A stretch of 29,505 nt of DNA, from contig JBNGIQ010007869.1 of the NCBI GenBank assembly GCA_049999765.1, forward strand, positions 1-29,505, given 5' to 3'. Positions 9,570 through 20,457 of the stretch are shown one piece after another (the first letter of the stretch is position 1; each line of letters starts with the position of its first letter). This stretch comes from Phaeoceros laevis. Lineage: Eukaryota > Anthocerotophyta > Anthocerotopsida > Notothyladales. The notes beneath the pieces were generated by a model. That model saw only the letters and a list, made by a program, of their open reading frames with translations. It was not told the origin of the DNA and did not search any database. The translations under genes were made by a program, and so were the position numbers.

Positions 9570-11318
9570 CGATTGTTGCCAGAGTAGAGATTCTTAATTT
9601 TCTATTAGAAACCAAGCTTTGGTACCTTTTCGTAGTCTGGGCACCGACAAAGGAGCTTGATCACTTAAGAGGGATGTTCAAAAGATTCCTTTGGGCTAAG
9701 ATTATGGAGGGGAATGCAGGAGGTACAAAGGCAGTCTGGCACAAAGTGATTAAGGGGCCTTGGCTGCCGAAGGGGCCTTGGCTTAACTGATCCCCAGATA
9801 AAAACTTGATGCCTTCATGCTTAATGGGTGGTGACGACTTTAGGGCCAAGGACAACACCTTGGACGAGTTTCCTGGTTGCAAAACTCAAACAGTGTAGGC
9901 CAACCCCTTGGGGCTCTAGACACCAATGCTTCATGTTGTGCAAAGGGGCCAGGATGGTGAAGAATTCACCCTTCTGGAACAACACATGGGCAGCTTGGGA
10001 AGAAGTGTGAGGACAGCTAGTTTGGGAACCACCAACGACAAGGGAGCAACCTCTAGCTACTCCCCTGGTGCATTTTCCAAAACCATGGTAACCAGCCACG
10101 GTTGTCTTTTTAGCCGCTCTGCTAATGTGGATCAGCTATGGTCCAACCACTTTCAAGCTTTTGGAGATTGTTGGCATGCAAAAGAGAAGCAGTGGTATTT
10201 TGCAGATGAACTGGAGGGTTTTGGGTTAATAAGGCAGGTGGCAACTGGTCTTTACCAAGCCTTGATCAATGGGTGGAAGAATGAGACTCTGGTTTGTGTA
10301 ATCAAGCCAGAGCCTAGACGACAAAGAGACTGGATTGCAGATGAACAAGCTGGTGCACCTACTAGCTAGGATTCTAGACTCAGTAATTCAAGTGGCTCGA
10401 TCCACAATGCAACACCATGAGAGGAAGGAGTATTTGGTCAATGAATCCACATGGCTCTTGCAAGCAACTCCTGTGGAGGCAGGGGAGGACCCAGACATGG
10501 CCTTCCCAATCGACGCCAGCCATCCTATACTGGTGCTATACAAATTAGAAAAGCACAGGTGGATGACCCAAGCAGAAATGCCCTCTAACACCAATAAGGT
10601 ACCCCGCTTATGCAAGCTTGTATGAGCTTGAGTCAAAAGCCCGGCTAATTGTAGATCCGGCTCAATGGTTCTGGCCGCCCACATCGGGGCTCCAGAGTTC
10701 TACCAAGAGACGCTCATTGTTGAACTACGTCTTGGTAGAAATATATAGGAGAGCAGTGCGCAGGAGGCACTCCCCTCAATTCGAGTCTATAAATGCTAAA
10801 TGGCACGTCTCAACCCTCGACACCGAAACCTTGTACGGAAGTTTATGGACTAGAAGCAACAACCCGAAGATCAATAGCTTCAAGTGGATGTTGCTTACAA
10901 GGGGCTGGCTACCACAGATAGGTACAAGGACTGGATGGAGGAAAAAGGTTGGGCCTGGTGCACTTGTTGCGAAGGGGAACTCGACTCGTGCCTTCACATC
11001 CTTATTACTTGCAAACCCGCGCAACAAGTATGGTTGCACCTTGTAGCCTTTGTGAGAAGAACAATTGGATCGGGATGTGCTTTCTCCCCCAATTTCCTCT
11101 TGTTTGGACTAGTGCAAACCTTAGAGCAACGCTCTGGCAAAACATCAATGGTGGGAAACTCTGAGAGCATCGGGTATATTCGTTATCTAGAGTACCTGGA
11201 CAAGGAAGACTTTTGGAGATCAGCAATGAGGCTCCCTATGCAGTATGCTCCATCAAATTTGGCATCACTTGTCGGAACGTGGCTAGGTCCTTCAAAGCGG
11301 CACCAAGAAGATCTATAG
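9542..11318 (+). pseudogene. LINE C-terminal region with zf-RVT-like domain, broken
   Basis: The downstream part of the LINE is spread over several frames. A frameshift near 9560 leads to a segment with LLETKLWYLFVVWAP and MFKRFLWAK, typical of plant LINEs after the polymerase domain. A WNNTWAAWEEV block follows at about 9978-10010. Further frame changes lie near 10010, 10350, 10620 and 10900. The end resembles the zf-RVT domain: NSFKWMLLTRGWLP, then WCTCCEGELDSCLHILITC with a CxxC and HxxxxC pair and QVWLHL. No poly-A tail or target-site duplication marks the 3' end, which is somewhere between 11318 and 11690. Confidence 0.8.
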
Positions 11319-11337
11319 AGAGCAGGATTGGAAAACT

Positions 11338-11690
11338 GTGGGTGTGTGTGGGGGGCTGGAAAAGCAAGGAGAGTGGATAGGTCATGCGCCTGAATCCTTT
11401 CTTCATCAGGCACAAATAGCAGCAGTGATAGAAGACTTGCAGGATGATTGGCAGACTCCACAACAACCAGGGGCTGAGGTGGCCCAAGCTCTTCCCGCGC
11501 CGGCCATAAAGACTGAAGAGGAGGATGAAGACGATCAGCTTGAATATGGTACTCCACTCTGTGTTCTGCCATGCGGCTGGTACTCCACTCTGTGTTCTTC
11601 CACGCGGCCATCCCATGGTGACAAAAATTCTAGGCAGTGGGCCATAGAGAGCCTTCACCAGACTATGTGCGAGGGTTTTGGGGGATGAAG
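11338..11690 (+). pseudogene. Open frame after the LINE, unknown, with 31-bp tandem duplication
   Basis: A 116-codon frame runs from a GTG at 11338 to 11688 with an acidic stretch (TEEEDEDDQLEYG). The last third contains a 31-bp tandem duplication (11548-11578 and 11579-11609, about 90 percent alike) that creates the repeated TPLCVLPCGW-like segments. I do not recognise the product. It may be LINE 3' sequence. Confidence 0.25.
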
Positions 11691-12106
11691 GAGACAGAGA
11701 TTGTAGTACTTTCTCGTTCTCCTGTAAGGACGATTAGGCCCAATGGTGGAGGTGTGAGTTCACCTCGCATGCTTTGCACTTAATTAATATTGCCGAATAC
11801 ATCTACAAAGTAACTGCAGCAATGCTCAAATGGTGTCCCGAAGACCATCCGGCATATGTTGTCAGTAACTCGGTTTGCTTATACATTGCCGAGTACCAAG
11901 ACCCATGGTTTCAAATTGAGGTAGCATGGTCAGAAGATTAATCGAGTTAAAAGTACATTAGGGCCTATGTACGTTGTTCCGTTGTTTATATAAAAATCCC
12001 GAATAAAAAGGCTCATCCACTGGCACCTGCCGCCTCTCAGCCACTTGAGACGGGTAGATGGGCGTGGAGTTGCTGCACAATCTACTTGTCAGACAACCTT
12101 TAGTCT
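11691..12106. other. Intergenic, no gene
   Basis: This is AT-balanced DNA with TTGCCGAA/TTGCCGAG words but no supported gene. The only marked features are the first copy of the 33-bp repeat at 11971-12003 and an AT-rich promoter-like box within it. Confidence 0.5.
11971..12003 (+). repeat. 33-bp direct repeat, copy 1, with TATA box
   Basis: The sequence starting ACGTTGTTCCGTTGTTTATA is identical at 12944-12976, 973 bp away. It contains TATATAAA (11987-11994), a good plant TATA box. Copy 1 is followed by TAAAAAGG, copy 2 by an A-run. Confidence 0.9.
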
Positions 12107-12574
12107 TTGCCAAACCAAAGTATTCTCTACCCGTGCATCCACCTTGTGACCCAATTCCTGCTCATGTGCCCTCCATTCTCGCTTCATGCTGCATGGCGAG
12201 CCTCTTTTTCTACAACAGCTCGTTCAACGTTGTCCATGCCTTTGGCGGATCCGGAGGCCATCGTTGCCGGAAAGGACCTGGTTCAGGGAATGTGGAGAGT
12301 GCACATGAAGTGCAGAGTGTGCCATGGTCACTCGAACGGGTGTTCAAAAGAAACTTGTGCCTTGAAAACTAGTTCGCGTCAACAACCGTTTAACCCCGAT
12401 TCTCGGTCAATCATGCACCATGGATCAACTGAAGTAAACCATGTTAGCCCTGAGATTGTCCCGAGTATGTGTGTGGGGCCTCTGAACTGGCTGCTTTCTT
12501 TTTTGTTCACTCCATGGGAATATGTGTCTAGAAAAAGTTCCAGCCTTGCAGGTTATATTTTAGATTATATATGA
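12107..12574 (+). CDS. Hypothetical open frame, weak
   Basis: A 155-codon frame opens with TTG; the first ATG in frame would shorten it to about 136 residues. It starts about 110 bases after the TATA box at 11987. It holds a Ser/Arg/Thr-rich stretch (FSTTARSTLSMP) that looks like a mitochondrial presequence and a small Cys cluster (CRVCHGHSNGCSKETC), with no family I know. A second frame from an ATG at 12058 overlaps it. Chance is a serious alternative. Confidence 0.2.
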   Translation: MPNQSILYPCIHLVTQFLLMCPPFSLHAAWRASFSTTARSTLSMPLADPEAIVAGKDLVQGMWRVHMKCRVCHGHSNGCSKETCALKTSSRQQPFNPDSRSIMHHGSTEVNHVSPEIVPSMCVGPLNWLLSFLFTPWEYVSRKSSSLAGYILDYI

Positions 12575-12691
12575 AGTTGTTTGTGTCACAAGGAGCAGGT
12601 CATGGAATCTTCAAACATTTTGAACTTTTTTCAAACATGCATCTTTCCTATTTATTCATTTTCCAACATGTGCTACTCACAAAACTCTACA

Positions 12692-12942
12692 ACTTCTTCT
12701 CAAAGTTTGTTTTGCAAAAAAAGCAAGACGAGTGATTTTTCCACTCCTAAATTTTTTCCACTCCTAAAGTTGTTCAGAATGACATGTGTTTGGAAGATTG
12801 TATCTCCAAAATAAAAAGTCGTAGAGGACCTATGACGTTTTTCTGGGTAGGCCTTCTAGTTCTCTATAAGCATAGAAAGTTTAAGACACAAAAACCCTAT
12901 GGAGTGTCTATTATCTAAGTTTTCATAAAGTTGGACATGAAA
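12692..12942 (+). repeat. 250-bp direct repeat, copy 1
   Basis: Begins ACTTCTTCTCAAAGTTTG and ends GTTGGACATGAAA. It matches 14188-14422 with about half a dozen substitutions over 235 aligned bases. Copy 1 carries an extra 16 bases from an internal duplication of a TTTTCCACTCCTAAA unit. It is followed almost at once by the second copy of the 33-bp repeat. No coding frame is meaningful. Confidence 0.92.
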
Positions 12943-12943
12943 A

Positions 12944-12976
12944 ACGTTGTTCCGTTGTTTATATAAAAATCCCGAA
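12944..12976 (+). repeat. 33-bp direct repeat, copy 2, with TATA box
   Basis: Identical over 33 bases to 11971-12003. It abuts the 250-bp repeat with a single base between them and runs into an A-stretch. Confidence 0.9.
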
Positions 12977-13714
12977 AAAAAACTTAGCTTGACTTGGCTT
13001 TAATATGATTCATGATGATGCGTTCTACTTACCTCCTTCATACACCATACACATTGCTGACAACATTTCCAAACTCTGCTTGGTCACAGACAAACGCAAA
13101 CAAACATTAGCAAATGTATCATAAGTTAATCCAATACCACACATTGTGGAAGGTTCAGTTACCAGCGCTGTCAAACTTCAGCAATTGACAGACTCCGACA
13201 CTGTCAAAACCCCAACACTGTGAAGTACCAGCACGATCAAACTCCAGCACTGTAGAATTCTAGCAATTTGGTACCAGGCTACCACATCCTGCTACTTCAC
13301 ACCTACCATTTCCTCCCTGTGTGTTGCAACCGGCTCAACCAGACAAACCCAGCTCAGATCGCTGCTTTGTGTCATTCTTTGAGTTGGCACCGCTTCTCAC
13401 AGCAGAAAAGTTGTAAACTCTATGCAGCAGAAAGGATACACGAGATTGTGCCTCCGCCAAGTGTCAACTGCTCGACTTAGGAGCCCATTCTCACAAAGTT
13501 GTTTGTTTACAATCTGAGCCTTTACACGCCCTAGAGTCAAAACGTCTTTGCACGATCGAGAGTCAACAACTGCAGACACACAGACTCAACAATTGCGGAT
13601 ATACAACGGCTCAGCTCACTTCACATAACGGTTTCAGATGAACACCTGTCATGGCCTAAGGACATCACCGCAAACCTTGTTGTTCACAAAACCCGTTCAT
13701 TAGGCAGCTCACTT
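12977..13714. other. Intergenic with degenerate CAGCACTGTCAAA repeats
   Basis: No gene is seen. From about 13160 to 13270 an imperfect unit of about 17-20 bases, close to CCAGCACTGTCAAACTC, occurs six or so times. The rest is unique-looking AT-rich DNA. Confidence 0.5.
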
Positions 13715-13806
13715 TAATAGAAGAGCCCCGATATGTAGTTACTACAAAGAGCTACCACTCTAATAGAAGAGCCTCGATATGCAGTTACTAAAAAGCGCTA
13801 CCACTC
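13715..13806. repeat. 46-bp tandem duplication
   Basis: Two copies of a 46-base unit starting TAATAGAAGAGCC (13715-13760 and 13761-13806), about 90 percent alike. Confidence 0.9.
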
Positions 13807-14187
13807 CTACTCGACTTTTTCATACGGATTTATTACCCATACCAGCCTTATCACATGCGCCAAACATGGCACTTTTGCAACATTACTTGCCCTATAATTT
13901 CTCTTCTTCTTCTTTTTCTTTTTTTATTCTTTTTTGAAAGTTTTTCGCTTCTTCTGGGTTTTAGCAAGCCAACCACATCAGCTTAAATAATCCAAACAGG
14001 GTTATGAAAGTGGTCTCCCTAGTTCAGCCTGGGAACCGTGCAAGGTGGGTGACCGACAGCGAAACTTTGAAGAAACTAAAAACTCATGTACCTTCTCGCA
14101 TGCGGGTGCCCCATCCATGGGCAAGGGGGGACCCTAATGGGACCGGTAACCTCCTCAAATATATACATATATACATACATACATATG
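13807..14187. other. Intergenic, pyrimidine tract and ACATAT run
   Basis: No gene. A nearly pure pyrimidine tract lies at about 13899-13935 (CTTCTT and T-runs). A run of ATATACATAC units (about 14158-14187) ends exactly at the second copy of the 250-bp repeat. Confidence 0.6.
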
Positions 14188-14422
14188 ACTTCTTCTCAAA
14201 GTTTGTTTTGCAAAAAAAGCAAGACGAGTAACTTTTCCACTCCTAAAGTTGTTCAGAATGACATGTGTTCGGAAGATTGTATCTCCAAAATAAAAAGTCG
14301 TAGAGGACCTATGATATTTTTGCTGGGTAGGCCTTCCAGTTCTCTATAAGCATAGAAAGTTTAAGACACAAAAACCCTATGGAATGTCTATTATCTAAGT
14401 TTTCATAAAGTTGGACATGAAA
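14188..14422 (+). repeat. 250-bp direct repeat, copy 2
   Basis: Aligns end to end with 12692-12942 apart from the 16-base internal duplication missing here. Flanks on both sides are unrelated to those of copy 1. The pair could be a segmental copy of a short mobile repeat or, less likely, LTRs of a short non-autonomous element; I see no primer-binding site after copy 1. Confidence 0.92.
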
Positions 14423-15355
14423 TAGGCATAACAGCATGGACATACTTTGCGCGCATGGAAAGTGCACACTCGGTCCTTGCAATAAATTGCAGATTCCTGC
14501 AAACTAAGGTACTACAGGAGACGTTAAATTTTCTAGTTTAATGTTAAGTACATATTAGCTATATGATTAGGGATCACGATTGTAGTTTTAAAATGATTGT
14601 AGTGTTGTTGGAAAACAAGAGCAGGATATATATTGGAACTTTCTTTTTACTGCAACAACAAATTATTTAATCATTATTTAATATCCTTGGCAGTACCATC
14701 TGAATTCTATTTTTATTACTTAAATAGTCTTCTGGCATAGTTTTCATGTTTGAAAATTTTTTTTGTTGATATTTAGATACAAGATTAAATTCTTTTTTAT
14801 CCTTTTTCACTCTTAAGATGTGTATCTGATCTTTATCTGTCCATCCATTAAAGAGCCTACTATTCAGCCAAAGCCAACAATAATCAAATCATTATCTTAC
14901 TTAGACTAACTATAACTGTATATAAGGACCTTAACATCTTTTAGATTGTAGAGACTGCAAGTTTAACTATTTTGATTGATCTCAGGTATTTTTCATAACT
15001 AGAAGAAAACAAAAATATCACTAAGACTTTAAAAATATGAACTTGAGCTCACTAAGTGTACACTAAAAAATTTGTGATCCTTTTGCAACATGATTCAACA
15101 ACATAGTAGACAATTCTCTATGCAAAATTACAAGAAGAATGATGAGTTTCATGGTTGGGATCAACATGATAACCTAGTTGTAGAAATCTCGTGCAAACCA
15201 TCCTCCTTGAAAAGAAATGTCTTATATGATATGCCAAAAGAAGGTATTGACTATCTTTATGGAAACAACTTTTATGCAAGATGTTTTGTCTATTTCTACT
15301 CAATGAAAGACGTGAATGAACCTGAATGATATTTTTAGAATTCCTACCGCGTACG
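14423..15355. other. AT-rich intergenic or 5' region of the next gene
   Basis: Strongly AT-rich DNA. An open frame at 15090-15329 (79 codons, starting ATGATTCAACAACATAG) has protein-like composition (FHGWDQHDNLVVEI) and could be a 5' exon of the gene that follows, but I see no splice borders that would join it in frame with certainty. Confidence 0.35.
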
Positions 15356-16944
15356 TTAGCATATAAGTCCATGATAACTAGGCAAGAATTGCGGAAACAA
15401 CAACGTGAGGAGCTTAAAAGATTGTACAATAAGAAGAAAACACAAAAGGAAGTAAGTATAACACTTTATTCTTTTTTTGCAAAATGCCAATGTGAAATAT
15501 ATTGATGTAATAGAAAATAAGTTTTTTTTTGAGATTTTCAAAATTGCATTCTACAATCTTATGACCTTATTTCTAAAACATCTTATTTCCAATAAGAAGG
15601 ACGAGTTACAAGCTAAGGTAGAGTTTGATGCTCAGTTACAAAAGCTACAACGACAAGCAAAAATTGAAACGAAAAGAAAGATAGCAAAAGAAAACTATGA
15701 GGTGTTAGCTCTTTCTACTTAAACCTAAAGACATTAAAGTTCTGTACGGAGAGAATCAATTTTTAAGAAATATTAAATCAAATCACTTGATAGAAGCTTG
15801 TGGAGGAAAGGAAACAACAAGAGCTATATGTGCAACAATGGCAACTGGCATGTTTACATTCACATAAGCGTGAACTTTATTGCTGCGGATGGAGCCCATG
15901 GTGTATTTTCCTACAAAGTAGCAAGTACATTATCATCAAAGTTATTGAAGTTGTGTGAATAGACTATTTCTTTTTATTCTAAGATATATCACCTTACTTT
16001 TGATTGTGCAGTTTTGATTATATTATGTTCATATATTTTTATGAGCAACATCCATATTTATGTGTTTTCCTACAAGGAGGCCACTAATAAGTGGACGACG
16101 TGCTTTATAACAGAAGAAGCATGGAGCAAGCTTTGCTTCACTACAATAGAAGCCTTCAAAGACGAGCTTTTCTGTCTTGGCACACAAAATCACTATATAA
16201 AAAAAAGGAGGTAGCTCAAAGGAAAGAGATACTTGAGTCAAAAGCTGAAAATTTCCGCAAAGAATGGTGCCAAGGATTGTTTTGGTGTAAATGGCATGAA
16301 GTTCATAATGCGGATAGATTATATCACGGCCACCTACTTAAGCAAACTTTGCATTGCTTTAAAATGGTGGGTTTCTTATACGAACTTTTCTCTGTGGCTA
16401 TCTTGTAGTCTGTGGGTTGCTTATATGAATGTACTTGTGGCACGTGCTTGAAGCCTACCATGGGGTGCTCCATAATGACATATGTCCGTGCAAAACATCA
16501 GGTGGTTCAAAATTTTAGACAGCTCCAAAGCCATGGAAATAAGAAAAAGGAAGAAAATCTAAGAAAGCAAGTGTGGAGCCATTGGAAATCTCTAGTCCAA
16601 GAAGCAAGAGGTGTAAAGCTTCTCGTTGAAGTTGAAGAACAACGAATTGGAAATACTCAGGCAAAAAGGTTTTCAAAGAATAAGTTGATGTACTATAAAT
16701 AGTATTTGCATTTGTACAATGTTGACTTAATGAAGTTGTTTAAGGACTTGCACTTATCCCTAATGTACTGTGTAGATCCCTTCGACTACGAGCATTTAGA
16801 GGATGGAAAACGATAATTCTTAGTCAAAAAGAAGAAACGTCCAAGTTTCTTAGAAGAACAGAAACATGGTCGAGGATACATAAGTGGCTTAGAAAACACT
16901 CTGAGCATGAAATGTGCACATCAGAGGATGACAAAGAATTATAG
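15356..16944 (+). CDS. Sfi1/CCDC191-like tryptophan-repeat coiled-coil protein, multi-exon, 5' end uncertain
   Basis: Six Lys/Glu-rich exons fit by GT-AG signals and frame: about 15356-15451 (ends KKKTQKE at GTAAGT), about 15594-15701, 15794-15917, 16092-16366, 16502-16668 and 16776-16944 with TAG. The joins are phase-consistent: the fourth exon start completes an ATG codon and the last completes an Arg codon. The product has helical repeats of the form A-x-x-H-x-x-x-L-x-x-x-A-F-x-x-W: QALLHYNRSLQRRAFLSWH, KQVWSHWKSL, LRAFRGWK and a WQLACLHSHKRELYC block. Proteins with such F/W-spaced helices (Sfi1, CCDC191 and relatives) are long helical, often centrin-binding, and work at centrioles, basal bodies or spindle poles. 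In plants this fits lineages with flagellate sperm. The 5' exons and true start are not identified, and the borders of the second exon may vary by a few codons. A truncated gene copy is possible. Confidence 0.6.
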
Positions 16945-17824
16945 AATTTGGAACATAGTAAAAGAATAAGTTTTGTAGCCCTCTTGAAGTCATTTCAAGT
17001 GATACAAGTTTTTTTGTCGAAGATGCAATCGAAGTGTAGAGATTTGGTAAATCTTAAATTTTTCATAAACTCAACCAATCTTTTACCTCATCCTTGATGG
17101 ACCACCAGTGTATTTGCACTTTTGTATGAGAAGTTGAAGGCCTATTTATTAGCTCAATGGTGAAATAACTTTTGCTGCAGTTCAAATTGTTGACCCGATT
17201 GTATAATAATACAAAATATTTTCTATAATTTTGGGAGGAGTATAATGCTTGCACCTTGCTAATGAAGTGACACCTTCTTAGCCTTATTTGAAAAGAAGAG
17301 AAGAAATATGGTTAACTCGCTTGGTTTTTGCAAAATAATTTAGAAATATATAAGCACTATTGTGATTGGGTTTAACAAGGACGACAAAGAGCAACATGTG
17401 TTTGCCAGAATATTTTAGATGGGGCTGCTTGTATACACTCCATAATATCACAAATCCAGACCGTGGATGGGGTGAAACTCCGCATTAAAGAATATGTAAG
17501 GAGCTATCCCTCCAAACGCCACATGGGTCAAGAATGCTAGTTCTCCAGCACAGCAAGCTGACAACTCAAGAGGAGTTGAATGATGATCATATGGTTAGCA
17601 TGAGCAACTTTTTATTCTTGCAAGTCCATATCGAGTGGGTGATGGTGGTGCAAAGATTATGATGCAGTCTTATATTGCAATTATCTTCTACTGGCCCGTC
17701 ATGGATGGTACCAAGGTGTATGTGTGTTTGAATATTTGAGGAGGTTTACAAGGTCCGGTAGAAGATCACAAGTTTGTTGAGAGTTCCATTTGTAGCAGAA
17801 TAAAAAACGTATGTAAACTCATCG
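16945..17824. other. 3' flank and intergenic, no gene
   Basis: AT-rich downstream DNA, probably starting with the 3' UTR of the preceding gene. No frame with recognisable content on either strand. Confidence 0.5.
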
Positions 17825-17955
17825 GATGCACAAAACTACATAAAGAGCCACAAAAAACTAGCTGTCAAGTCGAAACTACCCAAAGAGCCTCATAGAATAC
17901 CTAAAGAGCAATACAGCAAGTCTACATAAAGAGCTCTACAAAGCTACAAGGCCAC
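17825..17955. repeat. Degenerate repeats around CATAAAGAGC
   Basis: CATAAAGAGC, CCAAAGAGCC, CTAAAGAGCA and CATAAAGAGC occur at intervals of about 25-50 bases, each embedded in CTACA- or CTAC-containing flanks. This indicates a decayed minisatellite. Confidence 0.55.
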
Positions 17956-20029
17956 AACAATCAGCTGCAAGGTTAGAACATTAAATCCAACAAGGTCTCC
18001 AAATTATCGATAATATTATTCACCAAATAGTAATACCTACAACTTTCCATGCCCACATTCCAAAAGAGTTGGTCAAATCCACCTTTTGAAAAATATGTGT
18101 GACATTGATTGTGTACTTTGTAGAGTGTCATGATTTCGATTAACTGTTGTGAAATATCGACGGTTTGAAACTCCATATGGTGCAAATATGGCCTTTTTAA
18201 TGGAAAATTCAGTTGTGGGTGTGCCACATATCCGGTACAAGTGCCGGATGTCTAATAGGCATCTATTTTGAGGTTCCCATCACTAGGGATGTCGCATCGT
18301 TGAAATTGTGAATTTCTCTTCTAGATTGCTCCCACGTTTTTTTGGTGTAACCGTGCAAGCAGTTAAAAAAATTGAACTTACAATATTGTCACAAATTTAG
18401 GGTAGAAAAGGTATTCTACCCCTTTCGTGCACTATTGCTATGCGCTTAATTAGAATGAGCCTAGTTCTGCCCTGTGCAATTAAACTACCTCAACTCAATC
18501 GTGGAAGTCAGCACGCACCGCTGCTGCCGTTTAGGCCACCAAGTCAGCGAGCTGTTCCACATCGTTGAGGGAGAGCTTGTGCGCTCACCTCCTGGTTTCC
18601 ATGCAACATGTCAATATGTCAATGGCCGTTTAGATCTACATCCCACCTGGTGTGTGTTCCTAACATACAGCCACAATGCCATTTTCAATAACAATAACAT
18701 TGTCATGTCTCATTGCCCTTGAAGGGACTTGACATCATGTTTGTTTTGGCCTGGCAAGAGCGGAAAGGCTTTGTATCGAGGACTTGCGCAACTTGCTTAG
18801 CAGAATGTTGAGAATGGTTTGTCAGGGATGCCTATCAAGTGAAGGCAGCATTGTTCCCTTGCATCAGTTCAGGAGATAAGTAGCTAAAAAAGAGCAAAGC
18901 CTAGACTTTTGCTAATGCCTAGCTGTCCATTGTGTAAGCAAGTCTCGTTCAGGGCTCAAGAAAGTTTGTAAGGCTTTGTTTTGGTGGGGGGCAGCCACGC
19001 TGTGGTCTCGTCTCACCAAGTCCACCCAGACCAAATGTCTACATGGTGCTATCCCACAGGCTCGAGAGGTACAAAATCGCCAAAACCCCTTTGTTTTACT
19101 GGGTAGATCAGCTACAAGGATCTTAGTGGATCATTAGTACCAGAGGAGCGCAAAGCAAGGAGGAGCAAGGAGGACTTTCAACAGGTAGCTGTAGTTTGCG
19201 ACTTCAAACTTTGACAAAAAAGCTTTGACTGTAGAATTTTTTTTTGGCGACTTTGGGCACTTTTTATAAGAAAAAAACTTGGTACATAGAAGGGTTAAAA
19301 AACCCCTATAAACTTAGTCTACCATACTAAGATCGGTTAGTTTATGGTGGATGGACATATTGTCATCCCCAAACCCTAGGAAGTCTACATGGCGCCCCAT
19401 TAGGGGGTTAGCATGAGAGGAAAAAGAAAGTGGGGAAGGGCTGACTGGTCGCTCGTGTGTCTCCGCGTAAACAAAGCATTGACTGTAGAATATGACAAAG
19501 TAAAGAACGTATCATTGAAATCTTACAAAGCTATTTGTCTCGGTGCGCAGGCAGGCAATCTTTCCTCAGCATCACAAGTGGTTCTTCTAAGGTTAGTAAC
19601 TATTGTGTTGCCTCAAGGTTTTGATCAGCAGGATCAAAAAACCTTACAATGCAGCCAAGCATGAACGTGGTGGTTAGCCACGTCTCAACCTTTCCTTCAT
19701 CAGTGCCAAAAGGTATCACTGCTAGGTTTCTAGAGGGCCCATGACACACCTAGTCCTCCGAGGCATGTGCAACCATGGTTGGTAGTTTTATCTTGTTCAA
19801 CTTTTTCAAGCTTCATAAAAGAAATGACTGAATGGAAAAATGTGATCAACAGAAACCTGTTCCGCCATTGCTGTCTAGGCTCCTGAAGTGTTGACCCCTT
19901 CAGATCTCCAACTGGTCCACACACCAGTCTACAAGGCCAAGGATTTTCTGGGACCGGTATGACAGCAAATGTTTCAAGGGACAAGGAGGCGTTTGAGAAT
20001 GACAAGTTAAGAAGCTTTTTTACAGATGT
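17956..20029. other. Intergenic, no supported gene
   Basis: Two kilobases with many short frames on both strands (for example 18474-18722 plus and 17973-18227 minus), none with recognisable domains. The stretch at 19660-19740 is a diverged copy of 22070-22146 (TTCATCAGTGCCAA, then AGGTTTCTAGAG). A T-run lies near 19240. Confidence 0.45.
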
Positions 20030-20340
20030 ATTGGTTCAGGGGAGTAGGATAGTGACGAGGCAGTGTAGCAGCGAGGTAGAATAGTTACTAGCAGCCGGGC
20101 AAGGCAGGGTAGAGTGTCAAATGCAGCAATTCAGGCATAAAGTTTTGGTAGCAGCAAGGTAGAAGGCTAGCAGCAGGGCAATAACAGGGTAACAACAAGT
20201 GGCGGAGCGGTAGTAAGGTGGTCAGGCAATGGTAGCACTGAGACAGTAAGGTAGGAGTAGGGTAGCAGCAGAGTAGCGGCAGGTTTGTAGGGTAATAGTA
20301 GGATAGCAACAGGGTAGCAGTTGAGCAGAACAAGAGGGAA
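20030..20340. repeat. GGTAGCAGCA-type degenerate minisatellite
   Basis: Dozens of variants of GGTAGCAGCAGGGTA and GTAGGGTAGCAG occur with no fixed period. On the other strand this gives a Pro/Leu/Cys-rich open frame that is an artefact of the repeat. Confidence 0.75.
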
Positions 20341-20364
20341 GAAGCAATAGCAATGAGAGTACAC

Positions 20365-20457
20365 AGTTGTAGGAGGATTGAGTACTAGAGTGACCACTCA
20401 AACAGAAGCAAAGTTGTAGGAAGACTGAGCATTAGAGGGACACTCGAACAGAAGCAG
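20365..20457. repeat. 47/46-bp tandem duplication
   Basis: Two units starting AGTTGTAGGA and ending AACAGAAGCA (20365-20411 and 20412-20457), about 80-85 percent alike. A third partial unit may follow (AGTGATTGAAGAGG). Confidence 0.8.

Noticed and set aside
12107-12574. Nuclear gene for a mitochondrial protein
   Set aside because: The presequence-like stretch is suggestive only; no ATG at the right place and no recognised mature domain, so listed as a weak open frame.
12692-14422. LTR pair of an intact short LTR element
   Set aside because: No TG/CA ends, no primer-binding site after copy 1 and no polypurine tract before copy 2. Kept as an unclassified repeat pair.
17973-18227. Minus-strand 84-codon frame as a gene
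   Set aside because: No ATG context, motif or neighbouring exon; the DNA resembles dispersed non-coding repeat.
18940-19060. LINE-like segment suggested by a translated RLCFGGG stretch
   Set aside because: Only a handful of residues resemble LINE C-terminal sequence and no second motif follows.
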